A stretch of 64,000 bases of DNA from the NCBI RefSeq assembly GCF_008085915.1, contig NZ_VSJK01000007.1:1-64000 (forward strand), given 5' to 3'. Numbering within the stretch: position 1 is the stretch's first letter; each line of letters starts with the position of its first letter. Both the position numbers and the translations under genes were made by a program. Shown here piece after piece: positions 54,856 to 64,000 of this stretch. The DNA comes from Oceaniovalibus sp. ACAM 378. GTDB taxonomy: Bacteria; Pseudomonadota; Alphaproteobacteria; Rhodobacterales; Rhodobacteraceae. The notes beneath the pieces are model-generated. The model saw nothing but the letters and a program-made list of their open reading frames with translations. It made no database searches and was not told the DNA's origin.

Positions 54856-55554
54856 CTAGTTCCCGGTAGAGTTCGCCACGTCAACGGTCACGCCGGGACC
54901 CATGGAGGACGTCAGGTTGACCGCCTTCATATAGGTACCCTTGGTGCCGCTTGGCCGGGCACGGCTCACGGCTTCGACGAAGGCGCGCACGTTCTCGACC
55001 AGTTTGGCCTCATCGAACGATGCTTTGCCGACGCCGGCGTGAACGACACCACCCTTTTCTGCCTTGAACTGAACCTGACCACCCTTGGCCGCAGTCACGG
55101 CCTCGGTCACGTCCATCGTCACCGTACCGATTTTCGGGTTCGGCATCAGGTTGCGCGGGCCAAGGATCTTGCCCAGACGGCCGACGATCGGCATCATGTC
55201 AGGCGTGGCGATGCAACGGTCAAAGTCGATCTTGCCACCCTGGATCTGTTCCATCAGATCCTCGGCGCCTACGATGTCGGCTCCGGCTGCGGTGGCTTCA
55301 TCGGCCTTGGCGCCGCGCGCAAAGACTGCGACGCGCACGTTTTTACCGGTGCCATTGGGCAGGTTCACCGTGCCGCGGACCATCTGGTCGGCGTGGCGCG
55401 GATCGACACCCAAATTCAGCGAGATCTCGATGGTTTCATCGAATTTCGCGGTGGCATTCGACTTGACCAGCTTGACCGCATCTTCGACAGTCAGGTTGGA
55501 CTTTCCGGCGACGGCTTCGCGGGCGGCACGGGTGCGTTTTCCAAATTTTGCCAT
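54856..55554 (-). CDS. rplA: 50S ribosomal protein L1
   Basis: The 232-residue product shows [35 protein letters not shown] and [15 protein letters not shown], the rRNA-binding signature. It forms the L1 stalk and may regulate rplKA translation. It starts 1 base after the rplK stop, so translation is coupled. Confidence 0.97.
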   Translation of the reverse strand: MAKFGKRTRAAREAVAGKSNLTVEDAVKLVKSNATAKFDETIEISLNLGVDPRHADQMVRGTVNLPNGTGKNVRVAVFARGAKADEATAAGADIVGAEDLMEQIQGGKIDFDRCIATPDMMPIVGRLGKILGPRNLMPNPKIGTVTMDVTEAVTAAKGGQVQFKAEKGGVVHAGVGKASFDEAKLVENVRAFVEAVSRARPSGTKGTYMKAVNLTSSMGPGVTVDVANSTGN

Positions 55555-55555
55555 C

Positions 55556-56005
55556 TTATTTCACCTCGATGCCCATGGAGTTCGCGGACCCGATGATGAT
55601 CTTCATCGCGCCTTCGATATCTTTCGCGTTCAAATCGGCCATCTTGGCTTCGGCGATCTCGCGCACCTGCTTGATCGACACGGAACCAACCGTCTCGCGA
55701 CCGGGCTTTTCACCGCCGCGGGGACGATTGCGCTTGCCGACGGGCTTGAGCCCTGCGGCTTTTTTCAGGAAGAAGGCCGCCGGCGGAGACTTGATCTCCA
55801 TCGTGAACGACTTGTCCTGATAATAGGTAATGATGGTCGGGCAAGGAGCGCCCGGCTCGAGTTCCTGCGTCTTGGCGTTGAACGCCTTGCAGAATTCCAT
55901 GATGTTGATGCCGCGCTGACCCAACGCCGGACCGACGGGCGGAGACGGGTTCGCCTGCCCCGCCTTAACTTGCAGCTTCAGGCTGCCGATCTTTTTCTTG
56001 GCCAT
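55556..56005 (-). CDS. rplK: 50S ribosomal protein L11
   Basis: The 149-residue product shows [35 protein letters not shown] (Pro-rich N-terminal domain) and the C-terminal rRNA-binding domain [37 protein letters not shown]. It carries a basic, Gly-rich insertion ([14 protein letters not shown], about 98-111), which makes it a little longer than the usual 141-143 residues. Confidence 0.97.
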   Translation of the reverse strand: MAKKKIGSLKLQVKAGQANPSPPVGPALGQRGINIMEFCKAFNAKTQELEPGAPCPTIITYYQDKSFTMEIKSPPAAFFLKKAAGLKPVGKRNRPRGGEKPGRETVGSVSIKQVREIAEAKMADLNAKDIEGAMKIIIGSANSMGIEVK

Positions 56006-56126
56006 GCGGCCTCTCCTTTATGTGGCGGAATATTTCCGCCCTACAACGAACCGCCGGGCGCGCCCGAAGTTCTGGGTTGCCGTGGTTCGGTCCGGGGCCG
56101 CGGCCCCTCGCCTTCCACGTTTGACC

Positions 56127-56660
56127 TCAGGCCTGCTTGGTGACCTGGGTGAATTCCAATTCGACGGGGGTTGCCCGCCCAAAAATCGATACCGTGACCT
56201 TGAGCCGCTGCTGATCGTCGTCGACGCTGTCCACCTGCCCTTGAAAGCCTTCGAACGGGCCATCGTTGACCTGCACGTTTTCGCCGATTTCAAAGCTGAT
56301 GACGGTGCGCGGCGTCTGTTCGTTTTCCTCGACCCGGTTCAGGATCTGGTTCACTTCGGCGTCACGCATGGGCATCGGCCGGCCCTGCGGGCCAAGAAAC
56401 CCGGTGACGCGGTTGATCGAGTTGATCAGATGATACCCCTGATCGCTCATCTCCATCCGAACAAGGACGTATCCGGGCATAAAGCGGCGTTCGGTCGAAA
56501 CCTTCTTGCCGCGTCGCACCTCGATTACCTCTTCGGTGGGCACCAGAACTTCCTCGATCTCGTCCTCAAGTCCCTTTTCAACGACTTCGGTCCTGATCTG
56601 TTCGGCGATCTTCTTTTCGAAATTCGATAGCACGCTCACCGAATACCAACGTTTCGCCAT
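56127..56660 (-). CDS. nusG: Transcription termination/antitermination protein NusG
   Basis: The 177-residue product shows the NGN domain (KRWYSVSVLSNFEKKIAEQI, RRFMPGYVLVRMEM, HLINSINRVTGFLG) and a C-terminal KOW domain (GENVQVNDGPFEGFQGQVDSVDDDQQRLKVTVSIFGRATPVELEFTQV). It binds RNA polymerase and ribosome or Rho. It lies 176 bp downstream of secE, with a hairpin in between. Confidence 0.97.
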   Translation of the reverse strand: MAKRWYSVSVLSNFEKKIAEQIRTEVVEKGLEDEIEEVLVPTEEVIEVRRGKKVSTERRFMPGYVLVRMEMSDQGYHLINSINRVTGFLGPQGRPMPMRDAEVNQILNRVEENEQTPRTVISFEIGENVQVNDGPFEGFQGQVDSVDDDQQRLKVTVSIFGRATPVELEFTQVTKQA

Positions 56661-56743
56661 TCTGCCGTCGCCTTTCCGCCCGTCCGGCCCTGCCGGAACT
56701 GTCCGTCACGCGGCCAATTGACCGCCCGCCCGCAATAGGAAAC

Positions 56744-56770
56744 GGCGTGCCTCGCGAATCGGAGCACGCC
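56744..56770 (-). other. Intergenic hairpin between secE and nusG
   Basis: GGCGTGC (56744-56750) and GCACGCC (56764-56770) form a 7-bp stem with a 13-base loop; on the minus strand a short TTT follows a few bases later. It could attenuate transcription or protect the secE message. Confidence 0.4.
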
Positions 56771-56836
56771 ATCTTGCCGGGATCAACGCACCCATTATCC
56801 TCCGCCCGCCCCGGTTTCAAGGGGGCGACGTGGAAT

Positions 56837-57037
56837 TCAGCCGAACATCCCCAGAAGCGCCTGCAATCCGGTGCGGATGATCAAGTCAACGATAAAGAAG
56901 AAGACCGCAGTCAGTGATGCCATGATGAACACCATGACCGTGGTCAACATCACCTCGCGGCGGGTCGGCCAGACGACCTTGGCCACCTCGGCGCGGACCT
57001 GTTGCAGAAACTGAAACGGATTGGTTTTTGCGGCCAC
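56837..57037 (-). CDS. secE: Preprotein translocase subunit SecE
   Basis: The 66-residue short-form SecE has an amphipathic helix with the conserved QVRAEVAKVVWPTRREVMLTT and one membrane span (VFIMASLTAVFFFIVDLII). It clamps the SecY channel. It lies about 140 bp downstream of tRNA-Trp and precedes nusG, the classic order. Confidence 0.95.
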   Translation of the reverse strand: MAAKTNPFQFLQQVRAEVAKVVWPTRREVMLTTVMVFIMASLTAVFFFIVDLIIRTGLQALLGMFG

Positions 57038-57173
57038 AGTTGGTCCTCTCTCGGTCTGGCGTCTTGTAACAGCACGTCACAGTACCGGTGTCATCTACGC
57101 ATTCGCGTTCTTCGGGGCAAGGGGCACATTCGGTACAAGGACCATTCCGCGCCGGATCGATCACCGGACAGAA

Positions 57174-57249
57174 TGGCAGGAGTTGGGGGACTCGAACCCA
57201 CGACCCTCGGTTTTGGAGACCGATGCTCTACCAACTGAGCTAAACTCCT
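57174..57249 (-). tRNA. trpT: tRNA-Trp (CCA anticodon)
   Basis: The 76-base minus-strand gene has a perfect 7-bp acceptor stem (AGGAGTT/AACTCCT), the D arm AGCTCAGTTGGTAGAGC, the anticodon loop CTCCAAA with CCA anticodon, the T loop GTTCGAGTC and an encoded CCA end (57174-57176). It stands directly upstream of secE as in many bacteria. Confidence 0.97.
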
Positions 57250-57316
57250 GTACCGGGCTTGGACTAAGGCTATTCGCGGGAGAAATCAAGGGCGCTCATG
57301 CGACAAACACGGGAGC

Positions 57317-58297
57317 TCAAAGCCAACGTCGCCACAATAGGATCGCCAGTAAACAGAGGCCAATTCCTGCAAGACTGCCTGTAAATACCCAGAATGCCCC
57401 GGGCCAGTTCGCACCGGGCAACCCGCCCAGATTGACCCCCAGAAGCCCGGTCAGAAATCCGAGCGGCAGGAAAATCACCGAAATGATCGACAGCCGATAG
57501 AGGTTTCGGTTCAACCGCTCCGACTGCATTCCGGTCAGTTCGTCGCGCAATAGTACCATCCGGTCGCGAAATTCGTCCAGTTCCTCGACAACGCGAATCA
57601 GGCGATCGTGCAGTTCATGCAGGTTGCGCCGATCCTTGCGCGTCAGCCACGCCACATCCGAGCGCGACAGTTCGCCCAGAACGTCACGCTGGGGCGCGAT
57701 GTGGCGGCGCAGCAGGGTCAGTTGATACCGAAGATCGCCGATATCCGCCCGAAGGGCTGGATCAGGCGGATCGCTTAATGATAATTCATGGCTGTCTGTC
57801 CGTTCTTCCAGTGACAGTAATTGCTGCTCAATGGGTTCGACGATCCGCGTGATCAGAGTGCACAGCAGGGCGCCGGAGCGGGTCTGCGTCGTATCGCCCT
57901 CGTATCCGCGCATCATCCGGTCCACCACGGCCAAGGGACGCCGCGAAAGCGAGATCAGGCGCGCAGGGTCAAGCCAGAGCCGCAGCGACACCATGTCTTC
58001 GGGCGCTTGATCGGGTGAGACATTGGCCGCGCGCAGAATCACCAGCAGCCCATCGTCATGGCGAAAGGCGCGCGGGCGGGTCTCCAGCGCGGTCAGGGCC
58101 GAAAGAATGGTTTGATCGAGATAGCCGAGATGCCTGGAAATGAATTCCGGTGTGGCCGGATCATCCGCCTGCAAATGCAACCAAGCCAGATCGGGCTGAT
58201 GCAGCGCGTCGGCGATGGCAGCTTCGTCGGTCAAGACCTGCCCGGCGCCGGGGCCGGACAGCGAGATCGCGAAATGGATGTGGTCGTTTACCGGCAC
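57317..58297 (-). CDS. zntB: CorA/ZntB-family divalent-cation transporter
   Basis: The 326-residue product has a cytoplasmic domain followed by a long helix (ERTDSHELSLSD...RRHIAPQRDVLGELSRSD). Two C-terminal membrane spans (about 270-290 and 300-322) are joined by a GVNLGG loop. ZntB proteins have GVN at this point, where CorA has GMN, so a zinc or other cation proton-coupled transporter is likely. It overlaps the start region of the acyltransferase gene by 10 bases. Confidence 0.85.
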   Translation of the reverse strand: MPVNDHIHFAISLSGPGAGQVLTDEAAIADALHQPDLAWLHLQADDPATPEFISRHLGYLDQTILSALTALETRPRAFRHDDGLLVILRAANVSPDQAPEDMVSLRLWLDPARLISLSRRPLAVVDRMMRGYEGDTTQTRSGALLCTLITRIVEPIEQQLLSLEERTDSHELSLSDPPDPALRADIGDLRYQLTLLRRHIAPQRDVLGELSRSDVAWLTRKDRRNLHELHDRLIRVVEELDEFRDRMVLLRDELTGMQSERLNRNLYRLSIISVIFLPLGFLTGLLGVNLGGLPGANWPGAFWVFTGSLAGIGLCLLAILLWRRWL

Positions 58298-59007
58298 GGC
58301 GTTTTCCTTGGCTCATCGGGCGGCGCGCGTTTCGCGGCGCCGGTTCTGTCAGCAAGCGCCTCTAGCGCGCCAATGTCCCCATCCATGATCACTGCCGCAT
58401 GGGTCGCAATAAATTCAATCGGCCAGTCCCACCAGGCCAGACGCAGCAGGCGGTCGATTTCGTCGGGAGCAAAGCGCAGGCGCAGCACCCGCCCCGGATT
58501 TCCGGCAACCACCGCAAAATCGGGAACACTTCCGCCCACCACTGCCCCCGCACCGATGATCGCGCCATTGCCGATCTGCGCGCCGGGCAGAATCGTCGCG
58601 CCGGAACCGATCCAGACGTCATTGCCGACCACGGTGTCGCGGCGGGATTGAAACGTCGCAGCATAGCTGCCGATGGTGGTGCAATCGAAGATCGGAAACG
58701 GAAAGCTGGATATCCCGTCATACCGGTGGTTGGCAGAATCAGTGATGAATCGAACACCATGGGAAATCTGGCAAAAACGCCCGAGAATCAGCTGCTCGGG
58801 TGCGCCGGGAAACAGATAGGGCGCCAGCCGCCCGGCCAGGGTCGCCGGGTCGTCCGGCGGATCGAAATCGCTGTAATAGGTAAAATCCCCGACCCGAATG
58901 TTCGGATGGGTCAGAACGGCGGACAGGAATACGGTCCCGGTGTGCGGGGTGCCGTCAGGCAGAGTGACGGGATGCACCGTATCAGCGGAAGGAAATGGAT
59001 TTGGCAT
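58288..59007 (-). CDS. CatB-like hexapeptide-repeat O-acetyltransferase
   Basis: The 239-residue product has left-handed beta-helix repeats (VVGNDVWIGSGATILPGAQIGNGAIIGAGAVVGGSVPDFAVVAGNPGRVL). It has the xenobiotic-acyltransferase features: FTYYSDF, RFCQISHGVRFITDSANHRYDGISSFPF with the catalytic His (SANH), and a C-terminal helix. Members acetylate chloramphenicol, virginiamycin or sugars. The true substrate is unknown and resistance should not be assumed. It lies downstream of tuf with a terminator in between. Confidence 0.85.
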   Translation of the reverse strand: MPNPFPSADTVHPVTLPDGTPHTGTVFLSAVLTHPNIRVGDFTYYSDFDPPDDPATLAGRLAPYLFPGAPEQLILGRFCQISHGVRFITDSANHRYDGISSFPFPIFDCTTIGSYAATFQSRRDTVVGNDVWIGSGATILPGAQIGNGAIIGAGAVVGGSVPDFAVVAGNPGRVLRLRFAPDEIDRLLRLAWWDWPIEFIATHAAVIMDGDIGALEALADRTGAAKRAPPDEPRKTPCR

Positions 59008-59110
59008 GACGCCTCGCAGATCGAAGTGACGGGAAAACTGTCAGTCCGCGTGCTGGTCCATGACACCCTCCTCCGGTCTGCGATCATGATGGCATGAAAT
59101 CCGGGCAGGG

Positions 59111-59138
59111 AAAAGGCCGCCCCGACATGGGACGGCCT
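59111..59138 (-). terminator. Intrinsic terminator of tuf
   Basis: On the minus strand AGGCCGTCCC (59129-59138) and GGGGCGGCCT (59114-59123) form a stem with one wobble pair, followed by TTT (59111-59113). It lies about 70 bases past the tuf stop. Confidence 0.85.
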
Positions 59139-59206
59139 GATGATCGCTCGCTTGGTTTGGGCGCGCAGTCATCCTTGGATGACCTGCCGCCCGTCCGTGT
59201 CAAAGA

Positions 59207-60382
<1,176 letters not shown>

Positions 60383-60467
60383 GGTGGCCTTACCCTTGCA
60401 CTTGGACCCGGAGCGGCCCGGTTTTCATCGCGCGCTCTCTAGCCGCAGCTGCGCCCGAAATCAAGCG

Positions 60468-61073
60468 TCACTTCAGCGCGTCGGTTTTGGCTTTTTGCGC
60501 CGCACGGTCGAACGGGCTGCGGACCTGATCGGGTTTCGGAGCGAACCACTCCTTGTTTTCGATCAGCCACGATTGCAGCAGCCGCGCACCTTCGCGGGTC
60601 AGGTTGGCAAGCTGTTCTTCCTTGCCGCGCGTCAACCCGGATCCGACAATCGGTGCCGAGTTTTCCAGCCCTTCGAAAGCGGTGATGCGGTGCCTTTTCT
60701 CCGTCAGCTTTTCGCCGGTCGTGTTGTCATAGACGTTGACGTCAAAAATCAACACCGACTTGGGCGTATAGACCACCGGCAGCCCCGGTTGCGCCAGAAC
60801 ATAGCCGCCGATGCTGAGACCCAAATGATACAACCCGTCGCCGTCATATCTGACGAACCGCTCTACCATCGCTGCTTCCAGCGCCTCGGTCAGTTCGCTT
60901 TGCGTGGCATCGCGGGAAAACGGACCTTTCTGCACATCGATGGCGCGCACGATGGTATTGCCCAACCGGAAATCGCCCAAATCCGGCAGAGGCCCATTCG
61001 GATCGGTGTTCGTACAGGCGGCCAGCAGGACAAACAGCCCGATGGCGAGAAAACGGGAAACAGGGGTAAGCAT
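60468..61073 (-). CDS. Hypothetical lipoprotein
   Basis: The 201-residue product has a lipoprotein signal with Cys in LLAACTN (about 19). The mature part contains VRAIDVQKGPFSRDATQSELTEALEAAMVERF, VYTPKSVLIFDVNVYDNTTGEKLTEKRHRITAFEG and a helical C-terminus with many charged residues. The beta-rich middle resembles small Gram-negative envelope lipoproteins of unassigned function. I do not recognise the family by name. ATG 61073 is preferred because the lipoprotein signal then starts properly; an upstream ATG at 61097 adds eight residues. Confidence 0.65.
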   Translation of the reverse strand: MLTPVSRFLAIGLFVLLAACTNTDPNGPLPDLGDFRLGNTIVRAIDVQKGPFSRDATQSELTEALEAAMVERFVRYDGDGLYHLGLSIGGYVLAQPGLPVVYTPKSVLIFDVNVYDNTTGEKLTEKRHRITAFEGLENSAPIVGSGLTRGKEEQLANLTREGARLLQSWLIENKEWFAPKPDQVRSPFDRAAQKAKTDALK

Positions 61074-61285
61074 CGAAACAGCATCCTTCCACGACATATT
61101 GGCAAGGATTATCGCAGCCGACGCCGACGCGCAACAAAGCGTCGGACAAATCTGAATTTGCCGACAATGCGCGCAAGGATCTGCTGAAATTCACCAAACT
61201 CTACGCGCCTGAAAGACCCAATTCACGGCCAGAGCGACAGCGCGGTCGTCCTGAGACGCCCTGCGCGACCCAGGATGCGCCCGGC

Positions 61286-63703
61286 TCAGGTAAAACGATT
61301 GTTCCTTGGAAACCCGCGCGGGGCCATGCGGCCGGAACTGGCACGTTTGCCGATCCATTCGGCCAGCGCGATTTCCAACCGGGTGCGCCCGGCGGGATCC
61401 TTCCACGACAAGCCTTCTTCCAGCTTGAACGTGATGGCATCTGACAATCCGCCGTCTTTGTAGGACTGCAGACGCACGCCCTTGCCCCGACCCATTTCTG
61501 GCAGGTCGGTCAGGGGAAAGATCAGCACCTTACGGTTGTCGCCCACGACCGCCACATGATCGCCGCGGGTGCGGTGACAGACCCGGGCGCGCACGCCGTC
61601 CTTGACGTTCAGCACCTGCCGCCCCGACCGGGTTTGTGCGATCACATCATCCTCGGGCACGACAAAGCCATCGCCGCCACTCGAGGCAAGCAGCAACCGC
61701 GCGCCCGGAACATGGATGAACAGGTCAACAATCTCGGATTCGTTCGGCAGATCGACCATCAGGCGCACCGGCTCGCCCATGCCACGGCCACCGGGCAGCG
61801 CATTGGCGGATAGGGTGAAGAACCGCCCGTTGCTGCCCAGCAGCAGCAGCCGGTCGGTGGTTTCCGCATGGAACATAAAGCGCGGGCCGTCGCCGTCCTT
61901 GAACTTGATCTCGCGGTCCAGCGCGATATGCCCGGACATTGCGCGGATCCAGCCCATCTGGGAACAGACCACGGTGATCGGCTCGCGCTCGATCATCGCA
62001 TCCAGCGGCACGTCTTCGACCACACCCGCTTCGGCGAAACGGGACAGGCGGCCACCCCGGGGCGCTGTCTTGCCGAACTGCTTGCGGGTTTCGCGCAGTT
62101 GATCGGCAATCCGGTCCCATTGCAGGCCTTCTTCGGCCAGCAGGTCTTCAATTCCGGCACGCTCCAGCAACAGCGCATCACGTTCGCTCACCAGTTGCAG
62201 CTCTTCCAGACGGCGCAAGCTGCGCAGGCGCATGTTCAGGATCGCCTCGACCTGTACATCCGACAGGTCACGGCCGGGATAGCGGTGCGGGACGCCCTTG
62301 GTATCTGGCGAGTCGTCGGCCGGGATCATTTCGGCAATCGCATCCGCGTCGGCGATGGTGCCAAGGCTGTCGATATCAACACCTGTCAAGGGCGAGACAT
62401 AATCCGCCTCGGTCATGGCACGCGGCGTCAGCGCCTGATGGGCGGGGGTCCAGTCTTCGTACATCATCGCGCGTTTGGGGTCGTCATCATAGCGGATGAT
62501 ATCGATCACCCGGTCGAGGTTCAGGAAGGCAATGATAAAGCCTTCCAGCACTTCCAACCTGTGGTCGATCTTGGCCAACCGGTGACGCGACCGGCGGACC
62601 AGCACCTCGCGGCGATGGTCCAGAAATGCGCGCAACACTTCCTTCATGCTGCAGACTTTGGGCGTGCGCCCGTCGATCAGCACGTTCATGTTCAGGCTGA
62701 ACCGGGTTTCCAGATCAGAATTCTTGAACAGCGCATTCATCAGGACATCGGCATCGACGCCGCGCGACTTCGGCTCGATCACGATACGGACATCTTCGGC
62801 GGATTCGTCGCGCACATCGCCGAAAATCGGGATTTTCTTGATCTGGATCAGCTCCGCCAGCTTTTCGATCAGCCGGGATTTCGGCACCTGATACGGAATC
62901 TCGGTCACCACGATCTGCCACTGGCCGCGGCCCAACTCTTCGATCTCCCATTTGCAGCGCACCCGGAAACTGCCGCGCCCGGTGCGATAGGATTCGGCGA
63001 TGCTTTCGGGTGGTTCGACGATCACGCCACCGGTGGGAAAGTCCGGGCCGGGCACATGGTCCAGCAGCGTGTCATCCCGTGCGTCGGGTGTCTGGATCAG
63101 ATGCAGGCAGGCGCCGATCAACTCGTGGATGTTGTGCGGCGGAATGTTGGTCGCCATGCCCACGGCAATGCCGCTTGATCCGTTCGCCAGAAGGTTCGGA
63201 AAGGCGGCTGGCAAAACGACCGGCTCTTCCAGCCTGCCGTCATAGTTGGGGCGGAAATCAACGGCATTCTCGGCCATCCCTTCCAGCAGCGCCTCGGCGG
63301 CGGCGGTCATCCGTGCTTCGGTGTAACGGGGCGCGGCGGGATTATCGCCGTCGATGTTGCCGAAATTGCCCTGCCCGTCGACCAGCGGGTAACGGACGTT
63401 GAAATCCTGTGCGAGACGCGCCATCGCATCATAGATCGCCTGGTCGCCGTGGGGGTGGAAATCGCCCATGGTGTCGCCGCTGATCTTGGCGGATTTCAGA
63501 AATCCCCCGGTCGGCGAAAGCTTCAGGCGCGACATCGCGTAGAGAATTCGCCTGTGCACCGGCTTTAACCCGTCCCGGGCATCTGGCAGCGCACGGTGCA
63601 TGATCGTCGACAGCGCATAGGTCAGATATCGCTCGCCGATCGCACGGCGTAGCGGTTCAGTGAGCTCTGCGGGCAGGTCCGGGGTATCGGCATCTTCAGT
63701 CAT
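61286..63703 (-). CDS. parC: DNA topoisomerase IV subunit A
   Basis: The 805-residue product shows [56 protein letters not shown] and the catalytic Tyr in APRYTEAR. A long upstream in-frame extension is rejected, because the protein begins near [13 protein letters not shown] as in relatives. C-terminal pinwheel repeats ([38 protein letters not shown]) are present. It decatenates chromosomes with ParE. In the QRDR the residues [12 protein letters not shown] look wild-type, with G-D/S at the sensitive position not altered in an obvious way. Confidence 0.95.
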   Translation of the reverse strand: MTEDADTPDLPAELTEPLRRAIGERYLTYALSTIMHRALPDARDGLKPVHRRILYAMSRLKLSPTGGFLKSAKISGDTMGDFHPHGDQAIYDAMARLAQDFNVRYPLVDGQGNFGNIDGDNPAAPRYTEARMTAAAEALLEGMAENAVDFRPNYDGRLEEPVVLPAAFPNLLANGSSGIAVGMATNIPPHNIHELIGACLHLIQTPDARDDTLLDHVPGPDFPTGGVIVEPPESIAESYRTGRGSFRVRCKWEIEELGRGQWQIVVTEIPYQVPKSRLIEKLAELIQIKKIPIFGDVRDESAEDVRIVIEPKSRGVDADVLMNALFKNSDLETRFSLNMNVLIDGRTPKVCSMKEVLRAFLDHRREVLVRRSRHRLAKIDHRLEVLEGFIIAFLNLDRVIDIIRYDDDPKRAMMYEDWTPAHQALTPRAMTEADYVSPLTGVDIDSLGTIADADAIAEMIPADDSPDTKGVPHRYPGRDLSDVQVEAILNMRLRSLRRLEELQLVSERDALLLERAGIEDLLAEEGLQWDRIADQLRETRKQFGKTAPRGGRLSRFAEAGVVEDVPLDAMIEREPITVVCSQMGWIRAMSGHIALDREIKFKDGDGPRFMFHAETTDRLLLLGSNGRFFTLSANALPGGRGMGEPVRLMVDLPNESEIVDLFIHVPGARLLLASSGGDGFVVPEDDVIAQTRSGRQVLNVKDGVRARVCHRTRGDHVAVVGDNRKVLIFPLTDLPEMGRGKGVRLQSYKDGGLSDAITFKLEEGLSWKDPAGRTRLEIALAEWIGKRASSGRMAPRGFPRNNRFT

Positions 63704-63857
63704 CCGCGCTGGATAGCTGGGCCAGAGCTCCGGGACAAGCCGAGGCGCGGCCCGTGAAGAGAAATCGGGTGAGAAAGCACACTGCATTGAAACTTTTTGC
63801 GCAGACAGTTGTTCGGAATCTGCTATAGTTCGCGCAAAAGTGAAGGGCAGGAACAGA

Positions 63858-64000
63858 ATGATACGCATGACATTGCTGCTGATGGCGGGAATCGTTGGCG
63901 CGATGCTGGCCTGGGGTGACAACGAAGGCCTCCCACAGGGCAGTGACAGCGGCAGTGATGTTGCGGCCACACGTGCCGCCGACAGTCCGGGATTGCTGAG
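63858..64000 (+). CDS. N-terminus of an exported protein, cut by the window end
   Basis: ATG 63858 opens a frame ([20 protein letters not shown]...) with a signal peptide or membrane anchor of about 20 residues, then a Ser/Gly/Asp-rich linker ([18 protein letters not shown]). GGCAGGAA lies 6 bases upstream. It is transcribed away from parC, whose start lies 154 bases to the left. The remainder is outside the window, so no function can be given. Confidence 0.6.
   Translation, partial: MIRMTLLLMAGIVGAMLAWGDNEGLPQGSDSGSDVAATRAADSPGLL

Overview
The window reads as a chromosomal segment of an alphaproteobacterium of the Rhodobacterales (Roseobacter/Rhodobacter type). This rests on the secE-nusG-rplKAJL-rpoBC cluster, a TRAP transporter, a glnK-amtB pair, an ArfB-type release factor with LRIND..I-like N-terminus, and GC-rich coding DNA with GTG starts. 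I cannot name the genus. The right half is core genome. The left 23 kb is accessory and largely concerned with copper.

Layout: 1-0.7 kb is a mosaic of gene ends (a C-terminal tail, a truncated Rossmann-fold gene). 0.7-2.4 kb is an MscS-type channel. 2.5-5.1 kb is a copper oxidation unit: a small exported Cys/His protein, a Met-rich Tat multicopper oxidase and a cytochrome c. 5.3-9.1 kb on the minus strand is a second copper unit: a small exported Cys/His protein, a DUF411 protein, a cytochrome c and a Cu+ P-type ATPase. 9.6-12.5 kb is a TRAP transporter. 12.5-15.9 kb is a two-component system with a periplasmic partner. 16.0-19.8 kb is a lipoprotein, a membrane protein, a repeat-rich VWA protein and an SH3 remnant. 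19.9-22.9 kb holds a DUF1190/glutathionylspermidine-synthase-like pair, csoR and a DUF305 protein. 23.1 kb is a rhodanese.

From 24 kb onward: serC-serA, a metallophosphatase, arfB, amtB-glnK, a class A PBP, a type I secretion ABC/HlyD pair, ridA-glpQ-GNAT-PCD, a RES/Xre toxin-antitoxin module, a peroxiredoxin, a ferredoxin-reductase-like flavoprotein, rsmD, a HAD phosphatase and aspartate dehydrogenase. Then on the minus strand come rpoC, rpoB, rplL, rplJ, rplA, rplK, nusG, secE, tRNA-Trp, zntB-like, catB-like, tuf, a lipoprotein and parC.

The most interesting theme is copper control. Two 17-bp sites of identical architecture (ATACC-N7-GGTAT) sit 13 kb apart, one at the start of the ATPase/DUF411 unit and one between csoR and the DUF305 gene, which suggests one CsoR regulon. 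In both copper units the lead gene encodes a short exported Cys/His-rich protein ending in a proline motif. In front of the oxidase, a GC hairpin covers the likely ribosome binding site. This resembles the CutF/CruR nascent-peptide copper control described in Rhodobacter and Bordetella, apparently present here twice. Secondary items are a large two-tier RNA stem between rplL and rpoB, near-identical 264-bp repeats in the VWA gene, and a sensor kinase with a cofactor-less molybdopterin-oxidoreductase-like partner.
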